From a virus, in IMG/VR virus record IMGVR_UViG_3300013307_000010, positions 1-45,633 of that record: a DNA stretch of 45,633 bases; one strand, written 5' to 3'. A model generated the notes under the pieces. The model was not told where the DNA came from, ran no database searches, and saw only the letters and a list, made by a program, of their open reading frames with translations. How positions within the stretch are numbered: position 1 is the stretch's first letter; each line of letters opens with the position of its first letter. Made by a program: the position numbers and the translations under genes. Shown here piece after piece: positions 13,524-22,607 of this stretch.

Positions 13524-13759
13524 TTAATGAGCATGTTTTCGACCTTAACCCTGGCAACCTTCGTGCGGGCAAGCGAACCACCAGCGACATGCCGTCACGC
13601 GAAGAGCTAATGAAGAGGAACTCTTTCGGTTCGCCGGATGATAACCGGCATCTTGATAAGATACTTGGCGTGGATTATAAGGGTCGGCGCGTTTATGAAG
13701 AGCAGCCAGTAGCTAACAAGCTGGAAGAGCAGAAGGCCAGAAAGGTTAAGGGCAAATAA
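13520..13759 (+). CDS. Hypothetical basic protein, 79 aa
   Basis: Coupled to the previous gene by ATGA. Hydrophilic, lysine/arginine-rich (KRTTSDMPSREELMKRNS; C-terminal EEQKARKVKGK), probably partly disordered and possibly nucleic-acid binding. It precedes the helicase gene by 11 bases. Confidence 0.65.
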   Translation: MINEHVFDLNPGNLRAGKRTTSDMPSREELMKRNSFGSPDDNRHLDKILGVDYKGRRVYEEQPVANKLEEQKARKVKGK

Positions 13760-13770
13760 AAGGGTTAATA

Positions 13771-15762
13771 ATGAAAACGATTGAACAGCAGATCGAGGAA
13801 ACTGATTGCGATGCTATCCGGGCGCAGTTCACGCAAGCTCCTTACCCGGCTTACGATTACCAAGTGGCCACGTACCGCCTTATCGCAGAGGAAATCCGCA
13901 ATAAGAAGTCGCTTCCATTCGTTATCAAGGCTGCGGTGTCTGCTGGTAAGTCTACGATGCAGGCCATGATTGCGGCCAGGGTTCAGCAGATGAACGACCA
14001 GCAGGAGAGGAACGGCAGGGAGCCATATCCTTTCTTGCTGATGAGTCGCCAGGGAGAGATCATCAGACAAAACGCTGATGAGTTGTGGGCTTACGGAGTG
14101 AGGAATTCTATTTTCTGCGCCGGCCTGTCATCCAAGGCTGCGGCATACCCGATTATTTGCGGAAGCGAAGGTACGATTGTTGGTGCGCTGGCTGACAAGG
14201 TTAACCCTGAAACGGGAAGGGTGACGCACGGAAAGCTAAAGGATTACACGCCTTACTTCGTGGCGGTCGATGAGGGGCACCACGTTGCCGTAGATGACTA
14301 CGTGGCATCAGAGATGGCTGAAGAAACCTACGAGCAGATGGTGGCGGGGAAGCGTACGGCGTACACCATCATCATCCGGACTCTACAAAAGCGTTGCCGT
14401 GAGAAATACGGTCGCGAGCTGGTGCTGATGAACTTTACGGGTACGCCATACCGTGGCGTTGATCCGATTATTAACGAGAACCTGGCAACACCTGGACTCT
14501 GGCGAAAGTCCATCGTGGATATCAGCACGGATTATCTGGTCAAGTTCGGCGCGGTAGTGCCTACCAGATTTGGTGACACAGGCGGCCTGAAGTACGATCT
14601 TGGCGCGTTCCATTCCTCAGGAGAGGAGGGTATTAAGGACTACAGCGCCGAAGAGCTTCGGCAGATGGAGAAGTCCATTCACGATCAGGGCACGTTAACG
14701 CAGAAAATAATGCTGGAAGTGCAGCGCATCGCCAAAGATATGCACTCAGTGCTCATCACCTGCGCGGGTAAGAAGCACTGCCAGGAGGCCGCGGCGGCTC
14801 TACTACCTGGCGAGACTTATGCCATTATCACGGAGGATTCTTACAACCAGAAGGAGCGGCTGGCCGTCATTGAGGAGATTAAGGCTGGAAAGATAAAGTA
14901 CACTTTTCAGATCGGCACCATGACCACCGGCGTGAATATCCCCATCTGGCAGGTTAACGTACTGCTGCGGCCAATAGGAAGCCTTACGCTTCTAACTCAG
15001 TTGCTGGGTCGAACCATGCGCAAGCTGAAGAAGGAGCAGGTTGAGGCAGGATTAGTTAAAGATCATGCTCTGGTTTTGGATTACGCCGGATGCATGGATG
15101 ACCTCGGAACCATGTACTTTGATACGATGCTGGAGCAGTACCAGTATCAGCAGGCAGAGATTGACGATGATTTCATTACCTGCCCAGTATGTGACGGACA
15201 AAACAGCCCATTCGCGCGACGCTGCATCAACACAGATTATAATGGCGATCGCTGCGAGTTTTTCTTCAAGTTCAGGCTGTGCGAAACATATACCGACAAC
15301 GCGGGTAAGGTGATTAAAGAAGGTTGCGGTACGAAGAACGACCCGTGCGCCAGGTTCTGCCGTTGCTGCGGGGGTACTCTTATCGATCCGAACGACAAGC
15401 TGTCCAGCACGCACTACCGGGAAGGCGACTATTACGACGTCCTGGATTTCAAGATGAAACTGACCAGCGACCAGAAGGCTATCGTTTTCGAATATAAGCT
15501 GGATGACCGAAATGGAGGTGACTTCTTCGCCCGGGAGACATTCATGCCGGAATCAGATCAGGCCTGGGCCAGAAACGCATTCAAGACGAATGCGGTGGGT
15601 AAGCATATCGTTAACCCTAGAGTACGTTCGGAAGTTCGCGGCATCCGCAACGCTATCCGCATCATGAGTTATGCAAGCGAATTTATGCGCCCTAAGCAGG
15701 TCAGCCATCGCAGATCTGGTAAGGGTAAAGGCAAAGACGTTATCGCGCACAAGGTGTTCTGA
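13771..15762 (+). CDS. Superfamily 2 DEAD/DEAH-type DNA helicase
   Basis: 663 residues with ordered helicase motifs: Walker A AAVSAGKST (about 54-62), Walker B VDEGHH (about 166), NFTGTPYRG (about 220, motif III), MTTGVNIP (about 385, motif V) and QLLGRTMR (about 410, motif VI). The C-terminal third has cysteine pairs (CPVCDGQ..., CRCCGG) forming one or two zinc fingers. It unwinds DNA, likely at the phage fork or in recombination. It is coupled by an ATG/TGA overlap to a VRR-NUC nuclease. Confidence 0.9.
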   Translation: MKTIEQQIEETDCDAIRAQFTQAPYPAYDYQVATYRLIAEEIRNKKSLPFVIKAAVSAGKSTMQAMIAARVQQMNDQQERNGREPYPFLLMSRQGEIIRQNADELWAYGVRNSIFCAGLSSKAAAYPIICGSEGTIVGALADKVNPETGRVTHGKLKDYTPYFVAVDEGHHVAVDDYVASEMAEETYEQMVAGKRTAYTIIIRTLQKRCREKYGRELVLMNFTGTPYRGVDPIINENLATPGLWRKSIVDISTDYLVKFGAVVPTRFGDTGGLKYDLGAFHSSGEEGIKDYSAEELRQMEKSIHDQGTLTQKIMLEVQRIAKDMHSVLITCAGKKHCQEAAAALLPGETYAIITEDSYNQKERLAVIEEIKAGKIKYTFQIGTMTTGVNIPIWQVNVLLRPIGSLTLLTQLLGRTMRKLKKEQVEAGLVKDHALVLDYAGCMDDLGTMYFDTMLEQYQYQQAEIDDDFITCPVCDGQNSPFARRCINTDYNGDRCEFFFKFRLCETYTDNAGKVIKEGCGTKNDPCARFCRCCGGTLIDPNDKLSSTHYREGDYYDVLDFKMKLTSDQKAIVFEYKLDDRNGGDFFARETFMPESDQAWARNAFKTNAVGKHIVNPRVRSEVRGIRNAIRIMSYASEFMRPKQVSHRRSGKGKGKDVIAHKVF

Positions 15763-16151
15763 TGGAAAAATTCCCGCACCTGCCAGAAGAGGAAGATGGC
15801 CGCCTGGAGTGGCTGCATCAGGCTGATTGCTTTAGCTGGGTTAGCGAGCATCACCCTTGGCTGGTCTTTGCGCACGTCAGTAATGAGAGCGGCACTAAGT
15901 CATCGGCAGGATTCATCGAGAAGCGCCGACGGATGGGTGTAGTGAAAGGGGTTAGCGACAACATGATCCTGACGCCAACCAATGCAGGCCACCCATTCAG
16001 CATGGTTGAGCTGAAGCGACCAATGAAGAAGTCTAAACCATCGCCTGAGCAGCTTGCTTTTGGTGAGCGATTGGAGGCTAATGGCGGTCTGTTTGTAGTC
16101 GTTTGGGGGCACCTAGCTTTCCGGCGCTTCATTCAAAAATATTACCAATAG
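15762..16151 (+). CDS. VRR-NUC domain nuclease
   Basis: 129 residues of the stand-alone VRR-NUC (PD-(D/E)XK) type found in phages. Motif KRRRMGVVKGVSDNMIL carries the acidic residue, FSMVELKRP the ExK, and a downstream KPSPEQLAF is also typical. The family cleaves branched or single-strand junctions. The gene overlaps the helicase stop by one base, suggesting that the two act together. Confidence 0.85.
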   Translation: MEKFPHLPEEEDGRLEWLHQADCFSWVSEHHPWLVFAHVSNESGTKSSAGFIEKRRRMGVVKGVSDNMILTPTNAGHPFSMVELKRPMKKSKPSPEQLAFGERLEANGGLFVVVWGHLAFRRFIQKYYQ

Positions 16152-16156
16152 AATAG

Positions 16157-16185
16157 TAGACGCGATGACTTAGCGGTGATATTAT
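16157..16185 (+). promoter_or_regulatory. Candidate internal promoter
   Basis: TAGACG (16157-16162), 17-base spacer, TATTAT (16180-16185), 28 bases before the ATG at 16213. It has no shared AGCAC motif. It would boost the recombination genes independently of P7. Confidence 0.6.
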
Positions 16186-16212
16186 CCTTATACAGATTAT
16201 CGAGGAGGTGTT

Positions 16213-16419
16213 ATGCGTATTTTACTGAAAAACAATGGCGGTTATGCAGGAATGGAGTTTGTGCAATTCCCTGTAGAGGTTGAAGGTAAGGATAATGGCG
16301 AGGGATGCTACCAAGTAGAGTGCTCTGAGCTTGTTCGCGTTGGGGCAGATGCTGACTTCTTTTGTGATGAACACCTGTGGAATTTTGTTACTGGAGTTCA
16401 CCTGGGGGTTATTGAATGA
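16213..16419 (+). CDS. Hypothetical protein, 68 aa
   Basis: A strong Shine-Dalgarno AGGAGG lies six bases before the ATG. Begins MRILLKNNGGYAGMEF; mixed beta pattern with two cysteines. Short phage early protein; no family recognised. Coupled to the next gene. Confidence 0.65.
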   Translation: MRILLKNNGGYAGMEFVQFPVEVEGKDNGEGCYQVECSELVRVGADADFFCDEHLWNFVTGVHLGVIE

Positions 16420-16655
16420 TAATTAAACTATTAAAACCAGGCGGTATGGGTCAGTTCGCTGACTTTAACGACACGTCATTCCCTTTGCGCATTCGGGCGC
16501 GTTCACGCAGAAGTAAAGAGAACGGCAAAGTAACTGGATACTTTGTTTCTCAGCGAGAGCTTTTAAAGCATGGCATCCAGCCAAACAAGTCGCTCTGCGG
16601 AAACGATGACTTTTATTTTTCACTGGCGTTAGGTGAATGCGAGAAGGCGAAATGA
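16416..16655 (+). CDS. Hypothetical protein, 79 aa
   Basis: Coupled by ATGA at both ends. Begins MIIKLLKPGGMGQFADFN and has an arginine-rich middle (IRARSRRSKENGK), suggesting a nucleic-acid-binding loop. Unrecognised; it sits directly ahead of the RecE-like nuclease. Confidence 0.6.
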   Translation: MIIKLLKPGGMGQFADFNDTSFPLRIRARSRRSKENGKVTGYFVSQRELLKHGIQPNKSLCGNDDFYFSLALGECEKAK

Positions 16656-17638
16656 CCATCCAAATATTCTCAAGTGCTCAACTGAGCAACGAAGATTATC
16701 ATCTGAACACAACTCACGTTTCCGGCACGACGCTGCACAAGCTTTTTACCACTTGCCCGGCCAGCGTGCGCTACGGGGTGGAAACGGATGATGACGGCAA
16801 CATAATCGACAAGAAGTCTCGCGCCCTGGAGTTCGGTAGCTGCGCACACACAAACTTCCTTGAGCAGAGCAAGTTTGATGAAGAGTATATGCGTGGCACA
16901 ACGAAAGAGGATGAATTTTCTGGAGAACTGATAATCACAAAGACAGCCTGTGAAGGTTGGCTGAGAAGCCGCGGTATTAAGGGGTTTTCAGGAAAGGCTT
17001 ACCATGAGCTTATCTCAATGATAAGGTCGGCCCAGAAGCCTGGAGAAGAGGTTTTTATCCTGGCTGAGATTGAAGAAAAGGAATCCAAGCTGGCAGATCA
17101 GTCCTGTCGAAAGCTGATCCGTGGTGATGACTTCGACGCCTGCATGAAAATGCGTGAGGTGCTTTATCAGAACGGCGGCATCAGGGACATTATGGAACTT
17201 GGCGAGCCAGAGGTAAGCGTATTCGCAGTTATTGATGATGTTCCCGTAAAGGTGCGTTTCGACTACATCTATGACTGGCGCATCATCGACTACAAAACCA
17301 CGGCCAGCGCAAACCCTCAGGAATTTGCTAGGCAGTGCTACAACGCCGGGTATTACCTGAAGATGGCTCTTCAGCATGACGTGTTTGAGATAGCCTATGG
17401 GCAGAAGCCAAAGGAAGTTAAGCTTCTGGCTCAGGAGAAGAAGAACCCGTTCATTCCTGCCATGTATCGCATCCAGGAGGAGCAGCTGGCTATTGGACGT
17501 CTGCAGTATCGATCTGCATTGCAAACATGGCGTGCTTGCGTAGAGAAAGACGTCTGGCCTGCGTATGGCGGTGGCGCGGAGCTGGAGTTACAGACTCCAG
17601 CATTCGTCAAGAACCAGTATAAGGATTTTATTAAATGA
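16652..17638 (+). CDS. RecE/exodeoxyribonuclease VIII-like exonuclease (PD-(D/E)XK)
   Basis: Start chosen at the ATGA overlap (MTIQIFSSAQLSNEDYH); an in-frame ATG at 16637 is less likely. 328 residues matching the DUF3799/RecE C-terminal nuclease: FGSCAHTNFLEQ (motif I His), VRFDYIYDW and IIDYKTTASANP (catalytic D...D-Y-K) and a late GYYLKMALQHD. It would resect dsDNA ends to give 3' tails for the Erf annealing protein encoded next. Together with SSB this is a complete phage recombination module. Confidence 0.85.
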   Translation: MTIQIFSSAQLSNEDYHLNTTHVSGTTLHKLFTTCPASVRYGVETDDDGNIIDKKSRALEFGSCAHTNFLEQSKFDEEYMRGTTKEDEFSGELIITKTACEGWLRSRGIKGFSGKAYHELISMIRSAQKPGEEVFILAEIEEKESKLADQSCRKLIRGDDFDACMKMREVLYQNGGIRDIMELGEPEVSVFAVIDDVPVKVRFDYIYDWRIIDYKTTASANPQEFARQCYNAGYYLKMALQHDVFEIAYGQKPKEVKLLAQEKKNPFIPAMYRIQEEQLAIGRLQYRSALQTWRACVEKDVWPAYGGGAELELQTPAFVKNQYKDFIK

Positions 17639-18294
17639 TACTCAGCGAGAAAAGCAGCAACTTCATTAAGGCTTTCTTCGAGGTTCGATCGCTAATCAGC
17701 GGCAAGGTTGAGAAGAACACGGCCAACAACCACCTTAAAAGCAAATATGCCGATCTGGGTTCTGTGTTCAAGGCAATCACGCCTGCGATGGAGGCAAACA
17801 GGATCGTACCTATCCAGAGCGCTACCATGAACGACCGCAGCCAGGTTGAGGTTGTCACTGTCCTGATGCACGAAAGCGGGGAGAGCGCGACCTTCACAAG
17901 TTGCATCCCTCTGGCAAAGGCAGACGCTCACGGTTTCGGCAGTGCTTTCACCTATGCTCGCCGATACTCGCTGATGGGGATCTTCGGCCTTGTCCCGGCA
18001 GACGACGACGGCAACGCTTCACGCAAGAGCGCGAAGGACGTAACCAAGTCACTATCTGGCTGCACAGACGTTGCTGCGATGGATGTAGTCATGGAGGCGG
18101 CGCGTAAGTACTTCTCCGGAGACCAGGCTAGCATGCGCGTCATTCAGTCGCATTACGAGAAACTGAAGGCAGACATGGTTGTCGGTAACGCAGAACCTTT
18201 CCGGCCGTTGCAGCCAAGGCAGAAGCCACAGCCACAATCAGATAAAACCGAATCACCGAAAGGTGATAACATCGAACCAGAAATTAACTTCTGA
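17635..18294 (+). CDS. erf: Erf-family single-strand annealing protein
   Basis: 219 residues. The Erf signature is clear: a KYADLGSVFKAITPAM region near residue 40 and GSAFTYARRYSLMGIFGL about residue 105, with the following ADDDGNAS. The C-terminus is proline/glutamine-rich and probably disordered. It anneals complementary ssDNA produced by the exonuclease, supporting end repair, circularisation or concatemer formation. Coupled by ATGA to the exonuclease. Confidence 0.9.
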   Translation: MILSEKSSNFIKAFFEVRSLISGKVEKNTANNHLKSKYADLGSVFKAITPAMEANRIVPIQSATMNDRSQVEVVTVLMHESGESATFTSCIPLAKADAHGFGSAFTYARRYSLMGIFGLVPADDDGNASRKSAKDVTKSLSGCTDVAAMDVVMEAARKYFSGDQASMRVIQSHYEKLKADMVVGNAEPFRPLQPRQKPQPQSDKTESPKGDNIEPEINF

Positions 18295-18306
18295 CAGGAA
18301 TAAAAT

Positions 18307-18759
18307 ATGCACGTAATCACAGGCCAGATCAGGAAAGACGTTTACACGAAGGAAGGTAACGGCAACAAGGGACGTTGGAAAATGTATGCGGTTGATCTTT
18401 CAGAGCGATATAAAGACAGGGACGGAGCGACTCAGTATACCAATTACAGAGCGACGTTCTTCGCAAGTGAAAACCAGATCCAGTATTACGATCAGTGGAT
18501 CCAGAAGGGCCAGGTAATCTCTGCCACAGCTAAAACGCTGGCGGTAAATGTGCGCGATAGCAACGGCAAAACTTATATCACGCTGGAGATGGAGCGACCA
18601 GATCTGGCGTTCTTTGAGGATGCCAGATCTCAACAGGGTGGCGGCCAGCAGCAACATCAGCAACAGCAAGGTCAGCAGCAGCAACGACCGCAACAGCAGA
18701 ATCAGCAGGCCAACAATGAACCGCCGATGGATTTCGACAATTCCGATATTCCTTTTTGA
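18307..18759 (+). CDS. ssb: Single-stranded DNA-binding protein
   Basis: 150 residues: an OB-fold-like N-terminal domain (about 1-105) and a glutamine-rich linker. The C-terminal tip DNSDIPF is the conserved acidic SSB tail that recruits host or phage replication proteins. The ATG follows CAGGAATAAAAT. Its place after exonuclease and Erf supports a role in recombination and replication. Confidence 0.85.
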   Translation: MHVITGQIRKDVYTKEGNGNKGRWKMYAVDLSERYKDRDGATQYTNYRATFFASENQIQYYDQWIQKGQVISATAKTLAVNVRDSNGKTYITLEMERPDLAFFEDARSQQGGGQQQHQQQQGQQQQRPQQQNQQANNEPPMDFDNSDIPF

Positions 18760-18768
18760 GGTTAAGCG

Positions 18769-18963
18769 ATGAAAACAAACCTACAGCAGCAACGAAACAA
18801 AGCAGGGCTGACGCAACAGCAACTGGCCGACCTGGCAGAAGTCAGCCAGCAGACTATCAGCAAGATTGAGGCGGAGGCAAAAGGATACTCGCCAACAATG
18901 GAGACGATGGTCAGGCTGGGTAACGCGCTAGGCATTCCGCTTGAATCTCTGATGAGTAAATAA
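18769..18963 (+). CDS. Small XRE-type helix-turn-helix regulator
   Basis: 64 residues that are little more than one Cro/CI-type HTH domain: QQQRNKAGLTQQQLADLAEV (helices 1-2) and VSQQTISKIEAEAKG (recognition helix), ending in GIPLESLMSK. It has no dimerisation or cleavage domain. Last gene before the terminator. It is a candidate for the protein that binds the shared AGCAC palindromes. A repressor/Cro pair is not evident. Confidence 0.85.
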   Translation: MKTNLQQQRNKAGLTQQQLADLAEVSQQTISKIEAEAKGYSPTMETMVRLGNALGIPLESLMSK

Positions 18964-18965
18964 GA

Positions 18966-18992
18966 AGAAGCCCCTTTCGGGGCTTTTTTTTA
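18966..18992. terminator. Bidirectional terminator between early and late operons
   Basis: AAGCCCC TTTC GGGGCTT stem with a T tract to the right and AAGAAGAAG to the left, which reads as a TTCTTCTT tail on the other strand. It ends the rightward early operon and the leftward late operon, which converge here. Confidence 0.92.
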
Positions 18993-19421
18993 TGGGATCG
19001 TTGGCTTTTCAGGAAATGTTACTGTATCAGATGTTTCCGCATTAACCCTGCTAAGCAATACTCGATACTTTTTCCATAAAGGCAAAGCTTCCTCCTCCAG
19101 CTCAGTTGCTATCCCCATATCTACGGCGTCCTGTAGAGTATCCCTCTTTTGTGTAGCTTCATTCATAAGAGAGCTTTTAAGAGAAATATTTCCATTAATT
19201 GCCATTGCCTTCTGCTGATCCAACTCTTCCTGTGTTGGAGGTGGGGGGATAAACTTCCCGTCTACATAAGTGAATCCTGGCCCTGCCTGCATACTGCCGT
19301 CGATAAGTACAGCTTGATTGCCGGCAGATGCGCCATAATCGAAATCTGGCTGGTCTTCAGGATCCCACGAGATAGAGTTTATTACCAGGCCATCTTTGTT
19401 CACAATTGCATATGCACCCAT
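18990..19421 (-). CDS. Tail fibre assembly protein (Caudo_TAP-like)
   Basis: Start at the TAATG overlap with the fibre gene. About 143 residues: MGAYAIVNKDGLVINSISWD resembles fibre-assembly proteins that begin with a YAIV...GxV...W pattern, then a proline-rich hinge (FIPPPPTQEELDQ) and a helical C-terminus ending LWKKYRVLLSRV...FPEKPTIP, typical of this family. It probably chaperones folding or attachment of the upstream fibre. Confidence 0.85.
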   Translation of the reverse strand: MGAYAIVNKDGLVINSISWDPEDQPDFDYGASAGNQAVLIDGSMQAGPGFTYVDGKFIPPPPTQEELDQQKAMAINGNISLKSSLMNEATQKRDTLQDAVDMGIATELEEEALPLWKKYRVLLSRVNAETSDTVTFPEKPTIP

Positions 19422-20740
19422 TATGAGTACTCCCATACGATAACAACACCACCGGCTCCAGCGCCACCGGAAAAACCAGCACGATTATAAGCAAATCCGC
19501 CGCCGCCGCCATTTCCATACCCCAAGGCACTTACCGGAGTAGCGCCATTGTTTGCCGGACTTAGAGTCTGCCCACCATAGAATGATGCCCCACCATTACC
19601 AGGGAAGATGGCTCCTGTGCTCGCCGCGATACCTGGGGATGAAGCTCCACCGCGAGCGTTCACAATATTTCCTCCGGTACAAACGCCCCCCGTAGATGGT
19701 GTCACAGTATACGGTACACCTGTCTGAGCCTGTGCTAAACCGCCACCACCGCCGTTAGCTACGATTACCGATCCAAAGGAAGACAGTCCTCCATCAGTTC
19801 CATTTGTCGGCGCCAGATTACCACCCGCCCCGCCCGTGCCAACCGTGATAGCTGTGGTTGTGATGCCAGAAGTAATCATGCTTTTCGCATAACCTCCGGC
19901 CCCACCACCATTTCCTATTGCGACCGTTGAAGACCCAGCAGCGCCGATGCCACCACCACCACCACCGCCCCCCTGAACTTCTACAATAATTTTTTTCGTG
20001 CCGGGAGTTGGCGTGTAAGTTCCACTTACAGTAAATATTTGTGGTGAGCCGAGAAGAGACCCAGGAGAGTTAGACGTGTTGATGTTAACCCCGTCACCAT
20101 AGACAATCACAGATGACCCAGATGTTGACGCTACACCAGTTCCGCTGGGGGTTTTCACTGTAACTGTAAAATTACCTGTACAGTTGTTATCAATGCGCCA
20201 AACTTTAACCCACGCTGGCAGGACGAGTGAAATGTTAGCGGTCAATGCGCCAGATAGTACGATCCTGTCTTTTGATGCTTGTAGGGTAGTAGCGGTTATG
20301 CTTGCTGCCGCCAGTCCTGAAATATTGGTGACGCCATAGCTGTCAACAGGAACCCAGCCAGTGATCGCAGCCGTCGTATTCTCCGGGTTAGTGCTGTTGT
20401 CATCAATTGTATTTAGCCAGTATCCGCTGGCAGTGGAGTTTGGGATTAAAGCGCCTTTAGGATACCCAGCAAGACTGGTAGCAAACGCTGCGTCAAATTG
20501 ATACCCACCGCCCGCGCTAAGATAACGCCCCTGACTGGACAGCTCGAACAGGATTTGGTTCATGTCCTGGCCTTTGGGTGGCAGTCCGCCGGCGCTTTTA
20601 AGGGTCATGGTGATGGCAGGGAATCCATCATCATAAGATGCCTGATTGCTTCCTGATGGCGTATCGGCAAGGATATCCTCACGCGGGCCATTCACACCAA
20701 ACGGTGTACTATGTTTCTTTGGTGCGTCGTTAGCCTTCAT
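19421..20740 (-). CDS. Glycine-rich tail fibre / adhesin
   Basis: 439 residues. An N-terminal fibre-attachment domain (about 1-130, ...DMNQILFELSSQGRYLSAGGGYQF...) is followed by a beta segment and a C-terminal glycine-rich domain from about residue 245. That domain holds repeated poly-glycine stretches (EVQGGGGGGGGIG and GYGNGGGGG), reminiscent of the polyglycine-sandwich receptor-binding domains of T-even gp38-like adhesins. It is likely the main host-recognition protein. It is encoded at the 3' end of the late operon, next to its chaperone. Confidence 0.8.
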   Translation of the reverse strand: MKANDAPKKHSTPFGVNGPREDILADTPSGSNQASYDDGFPAITMTLKSAGGLPPKGQDMNQILFELSSQGRYLSAGGGYQFDAAFATSLAGYPKGALIPNSTASGYWLNTIDDNSTNPENTTAAITGWVPVDSYGVTNISGLAAASITATTLQASKDRIVLSGALTANISLVLPAWVKVWRIDNNCTGNFTVTVKTPSGTGVASTSGSSVIVYGDGVNINTSNSPGSLLGSPQIFTVSGTYTPTPGTKKIIVEVQGGGGGGGGIGAAGSSTVAIGNGGGAGGYAKSMITSGITTTAITVGTGGAGGNLAPTNGTDGGLSSFGSVIVANGGGGGLAQAQTGVPYTVTPSTGGVCTGGNIVNARGGASSPGIAASTGAIFPGNGGASFYGGQTLSPANNGATPVSALGYGNGGGGGFAYNRAGFSGGAGAGGVVIVWEYS

Positions 20741-21387
20741 TATTGAACTCCATAAAAAATACCCTCATTGAAGGGATATGCATCATCAGCGAAACCGAAA
20801 TCCGGGTTCACGATCTGCGTTAGTCTTAGCTTAACACCGGTTGGTATTGGCATTACATCATAATTCATCAGTATGGCTTTCTCATAGGGCTGCAGCTCGA
20901 AAAGCGTTGTTATCCCCATAGCCATGCCAAAATAGTTGTTGCAGAAAACCATGCCACGACCTTTAAAAAGCATCCTCAGGAAGCGGTTTATCTCCGGAAT
21001 AGTGGCGATTGAAATGTTACTGAAAGCCTTTGCCAGGATCAGCGTTCGGTATGCGTCATCGCCAAGCCGCACATTGGTCGTCTCCTGAACGCCTCCATAA
21101 AATGGGGAACTGTTGAAAGTGTCAGGATATCCGTCTCCCGTGCCGTTATCCGCCTCGTAAAAACCAAAACTATCGCTGTCAATGTCGGCAGTAATGTATC
21201 GGCTGATGTTGACTATTTTCCCCCACACGTCCAGCCCAAAGCTTCCGTTGGCGGTCAGATCCCAGACCTCATCAATGAATGTGTCTGTGAAATCTTCAAG
21301 GCTCACAGCATCATTGAAGGTGCTGATGATGTTAAGCAACTTCTCGCTGGCTGAGTATTGCTTCAGCACGGTATCTTGCCATGTCAT
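20740..21387 (-). CDS. Baseplate/tail protein, DUF2612 (tail protein I-like)
   Basis: 215 residues; start TWQDTVLKQYSASEKL and the DLTANGSFGLDVWGKIVNISR signature match DUF2612. Members occupy the gpI slot of P2-like baseplates and link wedge (gpJ) to fibres. It lies between the baseplate J gene and the fibre, and overlaps both by about one codon. Confidence 0.88.
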   Translation of the reverse strand: MTWQDTVLKQYSASEKLLNIISTFNDAVSLEDFTDTFIDEVWDLTANGSFGLDVWGKIVNISRYITADIDSDSFGFYEADNGTGDGYPDTFNSSPFYGGVQETTNVRLGDDAYRTLILAKAFSNISIATIPEINRFLRMLFKGRGMVFCNNYFGMAMGITTLFELQPYEKAILMNYDVMPIPTGVKLRLTQIVNPDFGFADDAYPFNEGIFYGVQ

Positions 21388-22607
21388 GACAACACCACCT
21401 GAATATTGCCAGAAGATATCGTTGGCACTTCATCTATTCCCATCGTCACAGAAGGGAGGAAGTTTGTTCCGTCCTTTGAAACCTGAAGCGAGGTTATGCT
21501 AACCGTTCTTGGGTCGATAGCAATAACTGGAGCATAGAATCGACCAGATGATACAGTAGCCCCTATGCGAGCTTTGGGTATTCCGTCAACAAGACCATTC
21601 ACCGAGTCCTGGATGGCATATTTGACCTGATTCGTGATGTCACTTGGTGGGTTAAGGCTTTTGTCCAGTTCAATCCGGAAGTAAAGAGGGGTTGGCTCTG
21701 GCCTGTTCCACTGCATCACATACTCAGGCTTTGGCGCTTCGTACTCATCATCATAAACGGTGTAAGTGGTGTCACCATTCATGTTTGCGCCTGGGTTATA
21801 CGTGTTAAAAATTGCCTCCGCAACATCAGAATCCGATCCGCCATAAACGGCGATGTAAACGGAGTGAGGTTTTACGGAATAGGCAGTGCTTCCCTTGACA
21901 ACCGCCGAATCCTCTCTGTTTGACCACACATAAGCGTCAAGCACTCCCGCAGTGCTTAGCAGGGCAGATCTGATGCTTCCATCTTGATTGCGGCTGCCAC
22001 GGAAAACGGATTCCTTACGCCGAGTCTCAAACGCTATCCGCGATTCGACGTCAGAACCTACTACACCATCAGACTCGTTAAGGATTGCATCCCACCCAGG
22101 CACTGCTCGATAAATCTGATTAAGGTTGCCAGCAGGGCAGGGGATAGGGCCATTCGTCTGATTGGTGAAGTAACCGACCACGCTACCCGATGCAGGAATA
22201 GTGATATCATCTCTCGTAGCGTAAATATAACCATCTGTGTCGATTGCCGTGCTTCCTGCCGGGATAACAGTTCCAACCGCGCCCACGCAGTTAGCCGGGA
22301 CAACAGTTCCCGTCCCTGCATTCCTGTCCATGAAGTAGATCCTGCCAATGCCATCCTGAAATCTCCCGGCGGCATAGTCAGGGTTTATCTGGTTGAAAAG
22401 GCATAGAATCTTGTCGTAAACCTGAGCGATGATGGCAGTGTCAGACATTGAGATCTGCCCCTGAGGTGAGCTTAAGCTCTCGCTATTGCTTCCCATCGCG
22501 GTATTGATGTCTGTCAGCCTGCCAGAAAGAACGTCGGCGATCTCCGGGACACTTATCCCGTTCTCTGTTATCGTTACGTCCGGCACTGATGTTTGAATAG
22601 TCGTCAT
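21384..22607 (-). CDS. Baseplate wedge protein, J/gp47 family
   Basis: 407 residues. The IADVLSGRLTDINTAMG start and the central FETRRKESVFRGSRNQDGSIRSALLSTAGVLDAYVWSN are typical of Mu gp47/P2 gpJ-like proteins. C-terminal VKYAIQDSVNGLVDG...RIGATVSSGRFYAPV also fits. It forms the baseplate wedge ring that triggers sheath contraction. Start preceded by AGGTT in an ATGA-coupled junction. Confidence 0.9.
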   Translation of the reverse strand: MTTIQTSVPDVTITENGISVPEIADVLSGRLTDINTAMGSNSESLSSPQGQISMSDTAIIAQVYDKILCLFNQINPDYAAGRFQDGIGRIYFMDRNAGTGTVVPANCVGAVGTVIPAGSTAIDTDGYIYATRDDITIPASGSVVGYFTNQTNGPIPCPAGNLNQIYRAVPGWDAILNESDGVVGSDVESRIAFETRRKESVFRGSRNQDGSIRSALLSTAGVLDAYVWSNREDSAVVKGSTAYSVKPHSVYIAVYGGSDSDVAEAIFNTYNPGANMNGDTTYTVYDDEYEAPKPEYVMQWNRPEPTPLYFRIELDKSLNPPSDITNQVKYAIQDSVNGLVDGIPKARIGATVSSGRFYAPVIAIDPRTVSITSLQVSKDGTNFLPSVTMGIDEVPTISSGNIQVVLS

